Shown: positions 25,140 through 33,208 of the stretch, piece by piece
How the letters are laid out: each line of letters begins with the position of its first letter
Position numbering within the stretch: position 1 is the stretch's first letter
Assembly: GCA_964588995.1 (NCBI GenBank)
Contig: CAZPQM010000003.1
Span: 124,001-188,000, forward strand
Origin: CAZPQM01 sp964588995
GTDB lineage: Bacteria > Pseudomonadota > Alphaproteobacteria > Rickettsiales > UBA8987
Length of the DNA: 64,000 nt
Direction: 5' to 3'
Program-made: the position numbers and the translations under genes
The notes under the pieces: generated by a model
What the model saw: the letters and a program-made list of their open reading frames with translations, nothing else
Databases searched by the model: none
Told to the model about the DNA's origin: nothing

Positions 25140-26024
25140 TTATGACTCCGCTTCAGCGGCTACGAGTCGCAGATAGTCGCCGTAGCTGTTTTTTCCCGGT
25201 TTACCAAAGCGATCGGCGATGTTGAGCAGGTGAGTCTGATCGACCCAGCCTTTGCGGTAAGCGACTTCTTCCGGGCACGAGATTTTAAGCCCCTGCCGTG
25301 CCTCTAACGTTGCGATGAACGCACCCGCTTCGCGCAAAGAGCGCGGCGTGCCCGTATCCAGCCAGGCCGTGCCACGCGCCATTTTTTGGACCTGCAAGTT
25401 GCCCGCATCCATATAATGCTGAATCACATCGACAATTTCCGTTTCTCCGCGTGCGGACGGTTTGACCGCCTTCGCCACGTCCGGCACCGTGGCATCAAAC
25501 ATATAGAGCCCTGTCACCGCCCACTTCGAGGTAGGTTGTTGCGGCTTTTCGACAATGGAAGCTGGTTTGCCCGCTTTATCAAACGTCACCACGCCATAAC
25601 GCTCCGGATCGGTCACATGGTAGGCGAAAATACTCGCCCCTTCAGTGAGCCCAGCCGCCTCTGTCAGGTTGCCCGTGAGGCCTTGTCCGTAGAAAATATT
25701 GTCACCCAGACACAAGCACACCGGGTCGTTACCTATAAATTCCTCGCCGATAATGAAGGCCTGCGGTAGCCCGTCCGGCGTGGGTTGCTCGGCATAATGC
25801 AGTGAGATGCCGAACTGCGTGCCATCTCCTAGCAGTTGCCGAATCAGCGGTAAGTCGCGCGGTGTGGAGATGATGAGGATATCCTGAATATCTGCGAGCA
25901 TCAGTGTTGACAGCGGATAGTAGATCATCGGCTTGTCATAAACCGGCAGCAATTGCTTGCTGATAACCTGCGTCATCGGCCAAAGCCGCGTACCCGAACC
26001 GCCTGCGAGAATAATACCTTTCAT
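25140..26024 (-). CDS. rmlA: Glucose-1-phosphate thymidylyltransferase
   Basis: RmlA makes dTDP-glucose from dTTP and glucose-1-phosphate, the first step to dTDP-rhamnose and related sugars. From the ATG at 26024 the product is 294 residues and starts MKGIILAGGSGTRLWPMTQV, the nucleotide-binding signature; an upstream ATG at 26072 adds 16 non-homologous residues. YYPLSTLMLADIQDILIIST, VCLCLGDNIFYGQGL, TSKWAVTGLYMFDATVPDVA and GTAWLDTGTPRSL follow. It is the third gene of rmlB-lipoprotein-rmlA. rmlC and rmlD are not in the window. Confidence 0.96.
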   Translation of the reverse strand: MKGIILAGGSGTRLWPMTQVISKQLLPVYDKPMIYYPLSTLMLADIQDILIISTPRDLPLIRQLLGDGTQFGISLHYAEQPTPDGLPQAFIIGEEFIGNDPVCLCLGDNIFYGQGLTGNLTEAAGLTEGASIFAYHVTDPERYGVVTFDKAGKPASIVEKPQQPTSKWAVTGLYMFDATVPDVAKAVKPSARGETEIVDVIQHYMDAGNLQVQKMARGTAWLDTGTPRSLREAGAFIATLEARQGLKISCPEEVAYRKGWVDQTHLLNIADRFGKPGKNSYGDYLRLVAAEAES

Positions 26025-26068
26025 GATTGCTTTATAACGCGAGTATATTGCGGAGTCGAGTGGGTATA

Positions 26069-26707
26069 TCACCCGCCCGGTGACAATATGATGTTCAGGT
26101 TGCGCTGATAAGAGCCATTATCCTGCTCAGGTCCGCCTCCAATAGGAACATTGCGGGGAGGCATCTGCGCGCTTTGGGTTTGATCCAGCAGCTTAACCAC
26201 AGCCGGGCCAATGGCACGCGCCGCCTCCAGCAGGCTGTTAGCATCTTCAGCCTTACCCACCAGGTTTGCCTCACGGACGATTTCCCACGTACTAGCGTCC
26301 ATCAGCCGCAGGCGTACAACGACGTCCTTACTCATAAACCCATCATCGGCGTGGATGATAAACCCGTCCATGTAGAGCGGCATTTGACCGTTTAGGCGGA
26401 AGTTACGATTACGTAACTGGGTAGAAATGGATTCGTTCGTGATACGAACTACATCCCTCCCAGCGGAATCGCCGATCATGCTTTGCACCGGTGTAAACAA
26501 GACACTGTCATAAGGGGGAACTGTACCCGTGTCTGAGACGATATAAAAATCGGAATATCCACCGGCAACGGTTTTGGCGGCTTCGGAGAATGCCGTGAAA
26601 TAACAACCGGTTAGATTGAAAGAAAGTGCGATTAATAGGAAAAGGCGGCTAAGGCAGGCCTTGGGACTCTGCTTGTTTCTTGAGAACCGTTTCACACCAG
26701 TCTCCAT
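26069..26707 (-). CDS. Putative lipoprotein between rmlB and rmlA
   Basis: The protein (212 residues from ATG 26707, or 208 from GTG 26695) has a basic start, the hydrophobic core LSRLFLLIALSFNLTGC and a lipobox LTGC, so it should be lipid-anchored. The body has VLFTPVQSMIGDSAGRDVVR, LYMDGFIIHADDGFMSKDVV and VRLRLMDASTWEIVREANLV. It resembles lipoproteins that assemble an antiparallel sheet at the outer membrane, but I know no precise family. It overlaps the rmlB 3' end by up to 59 bases in another frame, suggesting translational coupling and a role in the same envelope-glycan pathway. Confidence 0.75.
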   Translation of the reverse strand: METGVKRFSRNKQSPKACLSRLFLLIALSFNLTGCYFTAFSEAAKTVAGGYSDFYIVSDTGTVPPYDSVLFTPVQSMIGDSAGRDVVRITNESISTQLRNRNFRLNGQMPLYMDGFIIHADDGFMSKDVVVRLRLMDASTWEIVREANLVGKAEDANSLLEAARAIGPAVVKLLDQTQSAQMPPRNVPIGGGPEQDNGSYQRNLNIILSPGG

Positions 26708-27695
26708 TATCCAGATACCACTCTACTGTTTGTTTTAACCCATGATTGAATGAAAGGGAAGGATTATAGTGCAATGCATCACGGGTTTTCGTATCGTCAA
26801 TAGCATAGCGGCGGTCATGTCCGGGGCGATCCTTCACGAAGGAAATCTGAGCCTTATAGGATGTTTCGTCTGTTTTGGGGTGCAGCGCATCGAGATGCCT
26901 GCATAACAGCTCGACTAACTCCAGGTTGGTCATCTCGGCCCGGCCGCCAAAGTCGTATGCCTCGCCGGGGGCACCTTTAGTGCCGGCCAGCCAGACACCC
27001 CGCGCGTGGTCCTCGACGTAAATCCAGTCGCGCACATTTTGCCCGTCACCATAAACGGGAAGGGGTTTTCCGGCGAGCGCACAGGTGATCATATGCGGAA
27101 TCAGCTTTTCCGGGTGCTGACGCGGCCCGTAATTATTGGTGCAGTGGGTCGTGATCGTCGGCAGGCCATAGGTATGGTGCCATGCGCGCACTAGCAGGTC
27201 ACCGGCTGCCTTGGATGCGGAATAGGGAGAATTCGGCGCAAGCGGCGAGGCTTCGGTGAACGCGCCTTCTTCGCCAAGTGAGCCATAGACCTCATCGGTG
27301 GAGACATAAACAAAGCGAAAACCATCGTCCAGCGTTTCAGTCAAATAGCGGCGTGCGGCCTCCAGCAGGCTGTAGGTACCGTTGATATTGGTATCGATAA
27401 ACGCGCCCGGCCCGGTGATAGAATTATCGACATGGCTCTCGGCGGCGAAATGGAACAGCAGCTTGACCTGATGCGCGTGCAATAACTCCAGCACGCCTTC
27501 ACCATCGCGAATATCACCTTCAATGAAAGTAAGCTTATCCTGATCTTCAATATAATCCAGATTTTCGCGATGCCCGGCATAGGTAAGCGCATCGAGCACA
27601 ACGACAGGATAGCCCTCGGCAATGCGCGCACCTACGAAGGCGCTTCCGATAAAGCCGGCACCGCCGGTGACGAGTAGGGTCGGTAAGGATGACAT
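26649..27695 (-). CDS. rmlB: dTDP-glucose 4,6-dehydratase
   Basis: RmlB converts dTDP-glucose to dTDP-4-keto-6-deoxyglucose with NAD. The 348-residue product has the Rossmann motif LLVTGGAGFIGSAFVGARI (about residues 8-26), HFAAESHVDNSITGPGAFID, VYVSTDEVYGSLGEEGAF with the catalytic Thr-Asp-Glu, and SPYSASKAAGDLLVRAWH with Tyr-x3-Lys. YGPRQHPEKLIPHMI and the C-terminal GHDRRYAIDDTKTRDALHYN complete the family pattern. It starts the rmlB-lipoprotein-rmlA run. Confidence 0.97.
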   Translation of the reverse strand: MSSLPTLLVTGGAGFIGSAFVGARIAEGYPVVVLDALTYAGHRENLDYIEDQDKLTFIEGDIRDGEGVLELLHAHQVKLLFHFAAESHVDNSITGPGAFIDTNINGTYSLLEAARRYLTETLDDGFRFVYVSTDEVYGSLGEEGAFTEASPLAPNSPYSASKAAGDLLVRAWHHTYGLPTITTHCTNNYGPRQHPEKLIPHMITCALAGKPLPVYGDGQNVRDWIYVEDHARGVWLAGTKGAPGEAYDFGGRAEMTNLELVELLCRHLDALHPKTDETSYKAQISFVKDRPGHDRRYAIDDTKTRDALHYNPSLSFNHGLKQTVEWYLDNGDWCETVLKKQAESQGLP

Positions 27696-27721
27696 AGGGT
27701 GCTTTTACCGGGCTTCCGAGC

Positions 27722-28720
27722 TTACTTCAAGCAGATGTATTCCGGGTGCGATTTATCGCGGTAATCAAAGCAAATCGGAAACAGGAATGCGGTGCTCGAT
27801 TCCACCTCCGGAATAGCGGGGAACGGGTTAGCCCGGCGCACGGTCGCTTCCATCGCGTCATCAAGAATCGTATGGCCGGTTTTTTTCACCACTTCCATTG
27901 AGCGCACATAGCCGCTGCGGGAGAGTTCGACCTTGATAATGCCTTTGCCGATAATCTGGTTTTTAACGGCTTCGGGCGGATAAATACGGAACTGGCGTAA
28001 ATATTTCGATAGCTCCTGCCCGTAATTTTCCAAAAGTTCCTGCTCCGCCTTCTTATATTCCCCGAGTGTTTCACCTCGCGCGCCCTGCTTCAATGCGAGA
28101 TCGCTCATAGCGCGGGCGGGCTGCGCGGTATGATATTGCGGTGATGTGTTGGGCTGATTTCCAGGCGGGGTCTTACGTTGATAGGCAGGGTGCGTCATCG
28201 AAGCTGGTTTGCGCGGCGGCGCTTGCGGGGTAGGCGCAGAAGTGGGGGCTGCCTGATGCGCCGGTTTGGATAGCGCAGGCATCGGGCTGACAGTCTTAGG
28301 AACGTCAACCGGAGGGGATGGTTCAGCCGCTTGCGGCTTCGGCTGCGACGGCTGAGGGATAGGTTGCTGAATATCCGGCAGGCGATTCGGTGCTGTATCC
28401 CCACGCTTGGCAGGCGGCGAAGGGCTTGGTGGTTCGGGCGTAACAGGACGGGCCGGTGCCGGAGGTTGCGGCGTAGCCGGCAGGCTGATTTCCTCCTTCT
28501 CATGCGGGGTGATACGGCTCGGAAGATGCACCTCGCCCAGCTTGATATTAAGCTCCTTGAATTCAACTTTGACCACCTCCGGCTTTTCGCGCACCGCCCA
28601 GGCGATGAGCAGCAGAAGATGAAGCAGCAGGGCGATTAATACGGCCTGACGAAAGGTAAAGCGATAGGTACTGCGGGCGCGCATACGTTCATTAAAGGTG
28701 GCGGCAAATCCGGCATTCAT
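27722..28720 (-). CDS. TonB-family energy transducer
   Basis: TonB proteins pass proton-motive energy from ExbBD to outer-membrane receptors. The 332-residue protein has a short cytoplasmic N-terminus, one membrane anchor (AVLIALLLHLLLLIAWAV, about residues 26-43), and a long Pro/Ala/Ser-rich periplasmic span (about 80-210, with many PAP, PEPP and QPKPQ steps). The C-terminal domain has QFRIYPPEAVKNQIIGKGII and KVELSRSGYVRSMEVVKKTG, then LDDAMEATVRRANPFPAIPE, clearly TonB-like. It overlaps the upstream exbD by four bases. Confidence 0.87.
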   Translation of the reverse strand: MNAGFAATFNERMRARSTYRFTFRQAVLIALLLHLLLLIAWAVREKPEVVKVEFKELNIKLGEVHLPSRITPHEKEEISLPATPQPPAPARPVTPEPPSPSPPAKRGDTAPNRLPDIQQPIPQPSQPKPQAAEPSPPVDVPKTVSPMPALSKPAHQAAPTSAPTPQAPPRKPASMTHPAYQRKTPPGNQPNTSPQYHTAQPARAMSDLALKQGARGETLGEYKKAEQELLENYGQELSKYLRQFRIYPPEAVKNQIIGKGIIKVELSRSGYVRSMEVVKKTGHTILDDAMEATVRRANPFPAIPEVESSTAFLFPICFDYRDKSHPEYICLK

Positions 28721-29127
28721 CGGTTTAAATCCATTTGCGTGATAAGCCGGACATCCGACACATCCTCTAGTTTAAGCAATTTCATCACCCGTAACAGCTG
28801 ATCGGCATTAGCTGCCCCATCCGCCTTGACGGAGACGGAGAGCAGCCCTTCCTGCCGTTTGGCATCCTGCAGCATGAGCGTAATTGCCTTCATATCTGCA
28901 GCCGGGCTGTTATTAAACAGAAGCTGGTTATCGCGGGTAATGGCTATTTCAATCAGCGTGGGTGAGAGCGCCTCGCCAGTGCTTGCGAGCGGTACATCCA
29001 CTTCCGCTTCATTCGGGTTGATTGCCGTGCCGGAGACCATGAAGAATATCAGCAGCAGAAAAACCACATTGATCAGCGGTACGATACTGATTTCCGTCGT
29101 TTTTTTCTGTTGATCTTCAAGGGTCAC
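28717..29127 (-). CDS. exbD: ExbD/TolR family protein (second copy)
   Basis: ExbD helps ExbB couple the proton gradient to TonB movement. The 136-residue protein has one N-terminal membrane segment (IVPLINVVFLLLIFFMVSG, about residues 14-32) with the conserved Asp position of the family changed to Asn (PLINVVFLLL rather than PLIDVVF). The periplasmic part has EVDVPLASTGEALSPTLIEI and ITRDNQLLFNNSPAADMKAI. It overlaps exbD copy one and tonB by four bases on each side. Loss of the acid suggests this copy may have a structural role. Confidence 0.88.
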   Translation of the reverse strand: MTLEDQQKKTTEISIVPLINVVFLLLIFFMVSGTAINPNEAEVDVPLASTGEALSPTLIEIAITRDNQLLFNNSPAADMKAITLMLQDAKRQEGLLSVSVKADGAANADQLLRVMKLLKLEDVSDVRLITQMDLNR

Positions 29128-29522
29128 TGTTTCGTCTCTACCAGTGTAATATTGCTCGCGCCCAGTTGTCGCACCGTATCCAGCGTGATGATCATGTCCT
29201 GCACAGTGGTGCTGCTCAGATTGGAGAGCGCGATCCTGCTGCTCGGGTTTTGCTCTAACTGCTCGGCAAGCGTTTCCCGAAAGGTGGCTAGCGACATTTT
29301 CTCTCCCTGTAGCATCACCTCATCCGCATTGATACTGATCACGCGAATCAAGGGCTCTTTGCCCTGCTTCGTGCCTTCCGGCGGCAGGCCAAAATTCAGT
29401 TCAATGCCATCATTTCGTTGAAAAGTGGTTGTCAGCATAAAAAACACCAGCAGCAAAAACACCATGTCGATCATCGGGGTCAGGCTGACTTTGCGCGTAT
29501 TACGGGTTTCTTTGGAAAACAC
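29124..29522 (-). CDS. exbD: ExbD/TolR family protein (first copy)
   Basis: This 132-residue ExbD has TRKVSLTPMIDMVFLLLVFF at its N-terminus, with the membrane Asp (PMIDMVF) that is essential for proton coupling. The periplasmic domain follows with GIELNFGLPPEGTKQGKEPL, VISINADEVMLQGEKMSLAT and a C-terminal VQDMIITLDTVRQLGASNIT. Compared with the second copy (which has Asn), this is the likely proton-bearing subunit. The two exbD genes overlap as ATGA. Confidence 0.9.
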   Translation of the reverse strand: MFSKETRNTRKVSLTPMIDMVFLLLVFFMLTTTFQRNDGIELNFGLPPEGTKQGKEPLIRVISINADEVMLQGEKMSLATFRETLAEQLEQNPSSRIALSNLSSTTVQDMIITLDTVRQLGASNITLVETKQ

Positions 29523-29616
29523 AGGCTAGCTCGCGCTTGACAGTTTGCAGTGTGCCGCTAAACCGTAGCCACCAGAGCAGTACGCGCCCTTTAGCCGCGT
29601 TAGCATCAGGCGCGTG

Positions 29617-29638
29617 TGAAAATACCCTCGTATTTTCA
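29617..29638. repeat. Perfect 9-bp hairpin between exbB and exbD
   Basis: TGAAAATAC and GTATTTTCA are perfect inverted copies separated by CCTC, with outer GCGC sequences that could extend the stem. It lies in the 133-base exbB-exbD spacer. There is no U-run, so it is not a classical terminator; it might limit read-through or protect the exbB message. Confidence 0.55.
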
Positions 29639-29655
29639 AGAAGCGCATCATGGCA

Positions 29656-30342
29656 TTATCCCACCGCATCGGCATCCGGGTTGTAGCGTGTGCGGCCTTT
29701 GAGGTTTACGTCTTCCGAGGTTAGGTTCAGGATGCGTACCGACACATCACGCATATCACCGCGAATACGGTCGATCTTACCGTCAAAAATATAATGCGCG
29801 GCGAGCGCCGGTACGGCCACGGCAAGGCCGGCTACGGTCGTAATAAGCGCGGTCCAGATACCGCCTGCGAGCTCGGACGGATCAACCCGCGCGCCCGATT
29901 GTTCCAACACGGCAAAAGCGCCGACCATCCCGATAACGGTGCCGAGCAGACCAAGCAGCGGGGCAATATTTGCGACCATTTCCAGCCCGCGCATATGCGA
30001 TTCCAGATAGCGCAGCTGGGCGGAACCGGCGCGGTTTATTTCTTCCCGTGCGAGGTCGACCGCGGCCGCAGTGGAGACGCCGGAACGTTCGATTGCTTTG
30101 AGTGCAGAGAGCATCACCTGCGCGACCGGGTTTTGATCCAGATGGGCGGAGGTCAAATGCTCTTTCAGTTTGTCCCGGTCAATCTTACTTTCCAGCTGAG
30201 CGAGAAAGAGCGGGTTCAGCGTTTGCATTCGGTAAAACTGGTAGATTTTATAGACAATCACCGCGAGCGTATAGACGGAAAGCAGGGAGATGATCACCAT
30301 GACGATCCCACCGCGGTCAAACAGGTCAAATATGGCTTCCAT
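29656..30342 (-). CDS. exbB: MotA/TolQ/ExbB proton-channel family protein
   Basis: ExbB is the pentameric inner-membrane channel that powers TonB. The 228-residue protein has three membrane segments: IVMVIISLLSVYTLAVIVY (about residues 13-31), MVANIAPLLGLLGTVIGMVG (about 121-140) and LITTVAGLAVAVPALAAHYI (about 165-185). The middle one has the LLGTVxGMxxAF signature and the last the Thr-Thr pair. It leads an exbB-exbD-exbD-tonB set. The same fold serves Tol-Pal, but the TonB neighbour favours Exb. Confidence 0.9.
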   Translation of the reverse strand: MEAIFDLFDRGGIVMVIISLLSVYTLAVIVYKIYQFYRMQTLNPLFLAQLESKIDRDKLKEHLTSAHLDQNPVAQVMLSALKAIERSGVSTAAAVDLAREEINRAGSAQLRYLESHMRGLEMVANIAPLLGLLGTVIGMVGAFAVLEQSGARVDPSELAGGIWTALITTVAGLAVAVPALAAHYIFDGKIDRIRGDMRDVSVRILNLTSEDVNLKGRTRYNPDADAVG

Positions 30343-30493
30343 AATGTTGATTGGCTCCTCTGGCTATTCCCAAACGCACATGAAGGGTTGAAGTTTTTTG
30401 TATAGCCATCTTGCAAAAGACGCAAGCCTTCTCCCGTTGTAAGTTGTTAGGTGGAAGATGCCTATTATCCTTGCGGAGAGTGCTAGGGTGAGG

Positions 30494-30613
30494 GCGTCAT
30501 TGCGAGGAGTGAAACGACGAAGCATCTCGTGCGGCTGGGTATATGAGCCTGAGATCGCTTCACTGCGTTCGCGATGACGGGGCAAGAGATCCTTCGACTT
30601 CGCTCAGAATGAC
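30494..30613. repeat. Dispersed repeats between lysA and exbB
   Basis: The 280-base gap from 30343 to 30622 has no gene. Its right half holds CGTCATTGCGAGGAGTGAAA...GAAGCATCTCG (30495-30529), CCTGAGATCGCTTCACTGCG...TTCGCGATGACG (30549-30578) and GATCCTTCGACTTCGCTCAG...AATGAC (30588-30613). A 73-codon frame reading through them is a repeat artefact. The left half (30343-30480) shows nothing I recognise. Confidence 0.75.
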
Positions 30614-30622
30614 ACTGTAATA

Positions 30623-31876
30623 TCACCAGTCCGGAATAAGATCCTGCCCCAGCAGTTCCTCATAGCTTTGCCGGGGGCGTACGACGGCAAATAGATCCCC
30701 CTTGACCATGACTTCGGCTATCAGCGGGCGGGTGTTGTACGTATTACTCATGACCGCGCCATAGGCCCCTGCGGTGCGGAATGCAAGCAAATCACCGGCA
30801 GCGAGCGGTGGCAGCGCGACATCTTTGCGGAAAATATCAGTTGTTTCACACACGGGGCCGACGATATCGGAAATAACGTGCTCATCACTTTGCGCATTTT
30901 CAACGGGGATAATATCATGATACGCATCATACAGTGCGGCGCGCATCAGGTCGTTCATGGCGGCATCGACCACCGTGAAGCGCCGGTGTGAGGTTTCCTT
31001 GACCATAATTACTTCCGTTACGAGCAGCCCGGCATTACCGCAGATCATACGCCCCGGCTCCAGCCCCAGCTCGCAGTCCAGCCCTTGCGTACAGCCAATA
31101 ACAATCTCTGCATATTCATGTGGCAACGGCGGCGATTCCTTCAGATACGGAATACCAAGCCCACCGCCCACATCAATCCGTTCGATCGGATAGCCTTGCT
31201 GCTTCAGTTCGGCCACAAGGTTCGCTACCCGCTGGAAGGCGGTCTGAAACGGGGTAAGATCGGTCAGTTGTGAGCCGATATGCGTCGTGATGCCAACAAT
31301 CTCGATATGCTCAAGCTTAGCAGCGAGCGCGTAAGCCGAGCGAATATCATCGTAAGGAATACCGAATTTATCATCTTTCCGGCCCGTTGTGATTTTCTCG
31401 TGCGTAATCGCATCGACATCCGGATTGACACGGAGCGCAACGGGCGCCTTTTGCCCGCGTGAACCGGCGACCTCGTTCAGCCGCTCGAGTTCTTGCACAG
31501 ATTCGACGTTGAACTGGTAAATACCCACTTCGAGCCCGTAAGCCATTTCCGCTTCGGTTTTCCCTACGCCGGAAAAGACGATATCCTGCGGTTTGATTCC
31601 GGCTGCGAGAGCCCGGCGGATTTCCCCTTCGGACACCGTATCTGCACCGGCGCCCTGTCCGGCAAGTGTTTTAAGCACGGCAAGGTTGCTGTTGGCTTTG
31701 ACCGCGAAAAACACCTTTGCGTTGACGCGCGCAAAACTCTCGGCGAATACGGTATAGTGCCGGACGAGCGTCGCATCGGAATAGACGTAAAACGGGGTAC
31801 CGACTGCTTTCGCAATTGCCCGAAGATCAACGCCTTCCGCGTGCAATATATCATTGTGGTAGGTGAAGTGATCCAT
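30623..31876 (-). CDS. lysA: Diaminopimelate decarboxylase
   Basis: LysA makes L-lysine from meso-diaminopimelate with PLP. The 417-residue protein has the Schiff-base Lys60 in KVFFAVKANSNLAVLKTL, the strand DIVFSGVGKTEAEM, HIGSQLTDLTPFQTAF, the phosphate-binding IDVGGGLGIPY and the dimer-contributed Cys in GPVCETTDIF, followed by TAGAYGAVMSNTYNTRPLIA. All catalytic positions are present. argH-lptM-lysA is a common alphaproteobacterial order; here three extra genes are placed before lysA. Confidence 0.97.
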   Translation of the reverse strand: MDHFTYHNDILHAEGVDLRAIAKAVGTPFYVYSDATLVRHYTVFAESFARVNAKVFFAVKANSNLAVLKTLAGQGAGADTVSEGEIRRALAAGIKPQDIVFSGVGKTEAEMAYGLEVGIYQFNVESVQELERLNEVAGSRGQKAPVALRVNPDVDAITHEKITTGRKDDKFGIPYDDIRSAYALAAKLEHIEIVGITTHIGSQLTDLTPFQTAFQRVANLVAELKQQGYPIERIDVGGGLGIPYLKESPPLPHEYAEIVIGCTQGLDCELGLEPGRMICGNAGLLVTEVIMVKETSHRRFTVVDAAMNDLMRAALYDAYHDIIPVENAQSDEHVISDIVGPVCETTDIFRKDVALPPLAAGDLLAFRTAGAYGAVMSNTYNTRPLIAEVMVKGDLFAVVRPRQSYEELLGQDLIPDW

Positions 31877-31893
31877 GCCGGCGTTGTTAGCAC

Positions 31894-32979
31894 TTATTGT
31901 GGTGTATAGCCAAGTTTTTTTGCTGTTTTACTGGTGGTTTCTTCTATGATACGTTGCTCAGCATCGGAAAAATCGTTTTGATAATAATCAGGTGCCTGAA
32001 TCTTTTCATGGTAATGATCCAACACTGTTTGCTGCACCGGTAAATCACAAAACTGGTTGACAGAGGTTAAAATATCCTCGGTCGCGCTGCATAATTGTTC
32101 GTAGTGTATCAGATGAAGATGAGGCTCCAGCGACTTATCCGCTAACATTGAGAGCACATACTGATATGCCTCGTTCCAGTAAGTGGCCCACCCATGAACA
32201 CGATCCATTCGTTCACTGCTTTGCAGGAGTGCGGCAACTTCCTTTTGCTTAGCGTTATCACCGAAAGAGATGATGCGCTTGTTTAGGCCGAATTCGAAAT
32301 GCTGTGTGCTGTTTGTATGCAATAAACGACTTGGATGGTTGTGTTGTTCCTCGCTGAATAGTCGATCCTGTTTCAGGCAGGAGGCAACAAAATGTGAGGG
32401 GTTTCGCACCATAATGATAAATCGTGCATCGGGGAATATAGTATGGAGATAGCGGATACGCGTCAGGCAGTAATTCGCTTTGCTGGCGTAACGGGTACCC
32501 TTTCGGCTGACCAGCAATTTTCTAATATGCTGCCGGTAAAAAGTTTCAAACGCAGTGTCCGAAAAATGCTGATCAAGAACGCGATCTTGTAGCGGTTCAT
32601 ATTCCGCTAAAAAATATGCCCAGAGGATTTCTTCCATCGATTCGGGACTCTCAGCATTGACTAAAAGGCGATCCCTATGCGCGCGTTCTTTTAAGGCACC
32701 CTGCTTCGTAAAGCGGCATGACAGCTTCTGCCAGAAATAAGGAATGTAGATATAAGGAAAATCGCGGTAGCGGTGGGTCACAACTTCAGGATGCTGGGCA
32801 ATATATTCCAGCAGGATAGTGGTTCCGGAGCGTGCGAGCCCTGTGATATATAGGGGTTTTTGTATGAGGGTATGATGCAGTTTCTTTCGAAGCAGCCTAT
32901 CTTCAAGACGGCTTAGCGCCAGTAAGATGTCGGGATGGCGTGAAAGATAATGGTTAAGCTTCGCCGTTGTCATCAGCAC
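31894..32979 (-). CDS. Sulfotransferase-family protein
   Basis: It probably moves sulfate from PAPS to a glycan, lipid or small molecule. The 361-residue protein has the 5'-phosphosulfate loop ITGLARSGTTILLEYIAQHP (residues 45-64), then DARFIIMVRNPSHFVASCL (about 178-196) with the 3'-phosphate-binding Arg and Ser. No signal peptide or membrane segment is seen. It overlaps the upstream small membrane-protein gene by 26 bases and shares an operon with an arylsulfotransferase-like protein. No PAPS-synthesis genes are in the window. Confidence 0.83.
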   Translation of the reverse strand: MLMTTAKLNHYLSRHPDILLALSRLEDRLLRKKLHHTLIQKPLYITGLARSGTTILLEYIAQHPEVVTHRYRDFPYIYIPYFWQKLSCRFTKQGALKERAHRDRLLVNAESPESMEEILWAYFLAEYEPLQDRVLDQHFSDTAFETFYRQHIRKLLVSRKGTRYASKANYCLTRIRYLHTIFPDARFIIMVRNPSHFVASCLKQDRLFSEEQHNHPSRLLHTNSTQHFEFGLNKRIISFGDNAKQKEVAALLQSSERMDRVHGWATYWNEAYQYVLSMLADKSLEPHLHLIHYEQLCSATEDILTSVNQFCDLPVQQTVLDHYHEKIQAPDYYQNDFSDAEQRIIEETTSKTAKKLGYTPQ

Positions 32980-33208
32980 CGGGCTTATCCCTATCAGACA
33001 GGGATGATTTTTTGCGCTTTTCTTTCAGCTTGATCATATGCAGCCAGATGAAGGTTGCCCCGGCGACAACAAAGCCGAGGATAATCGCGATCAACCAAGC
33101 GAGGCCCCCTATCACCGGCACCAGATAGGCATAAGCGGGTTGGGGAAACAGCACGATAAGCGCTACGGAAAGAGCACTAATCCAAAAAGTTAATCGCGTC
33201 TTTCGCAT
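32954..33208 (-). CDS. Small membrane protein, function unknown
   Basis: The 84-residue protein has a first hydrophobic part FWISALSVALIVLFPQPAYA (residues 8-27, possibly a cleaved signal ending AYA). A second, IIGGLAW-like segment follows (LVPVIGGLAWLIAIILGFVV, then AGATFIWLHM), and the tail is charged and cytosolic (KRKKSSLSDRDKPGADDNGE). Overlaps with the genes on either side (32 and 26 bases) suggest coupled translation with the arylsulfotransferase-like and sulfotransferase genes. Confidence 0.72.
   Translation of the reverse strand: MRKTRLTFWISALSVALIVLFPQPAYAYLVPVIGGLAWLIAIILGFVVAGATFIWLHMIKLKEKRKKSSLSDRDKPGADDNGEA

Noticed and set aside
30364..30585. 73-codon minus-strand open frame
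   Set aside because: Its start is encoded by the CATTGCGAG and CCTGAGATCGC repeats; there is no ribosome site or coding character.
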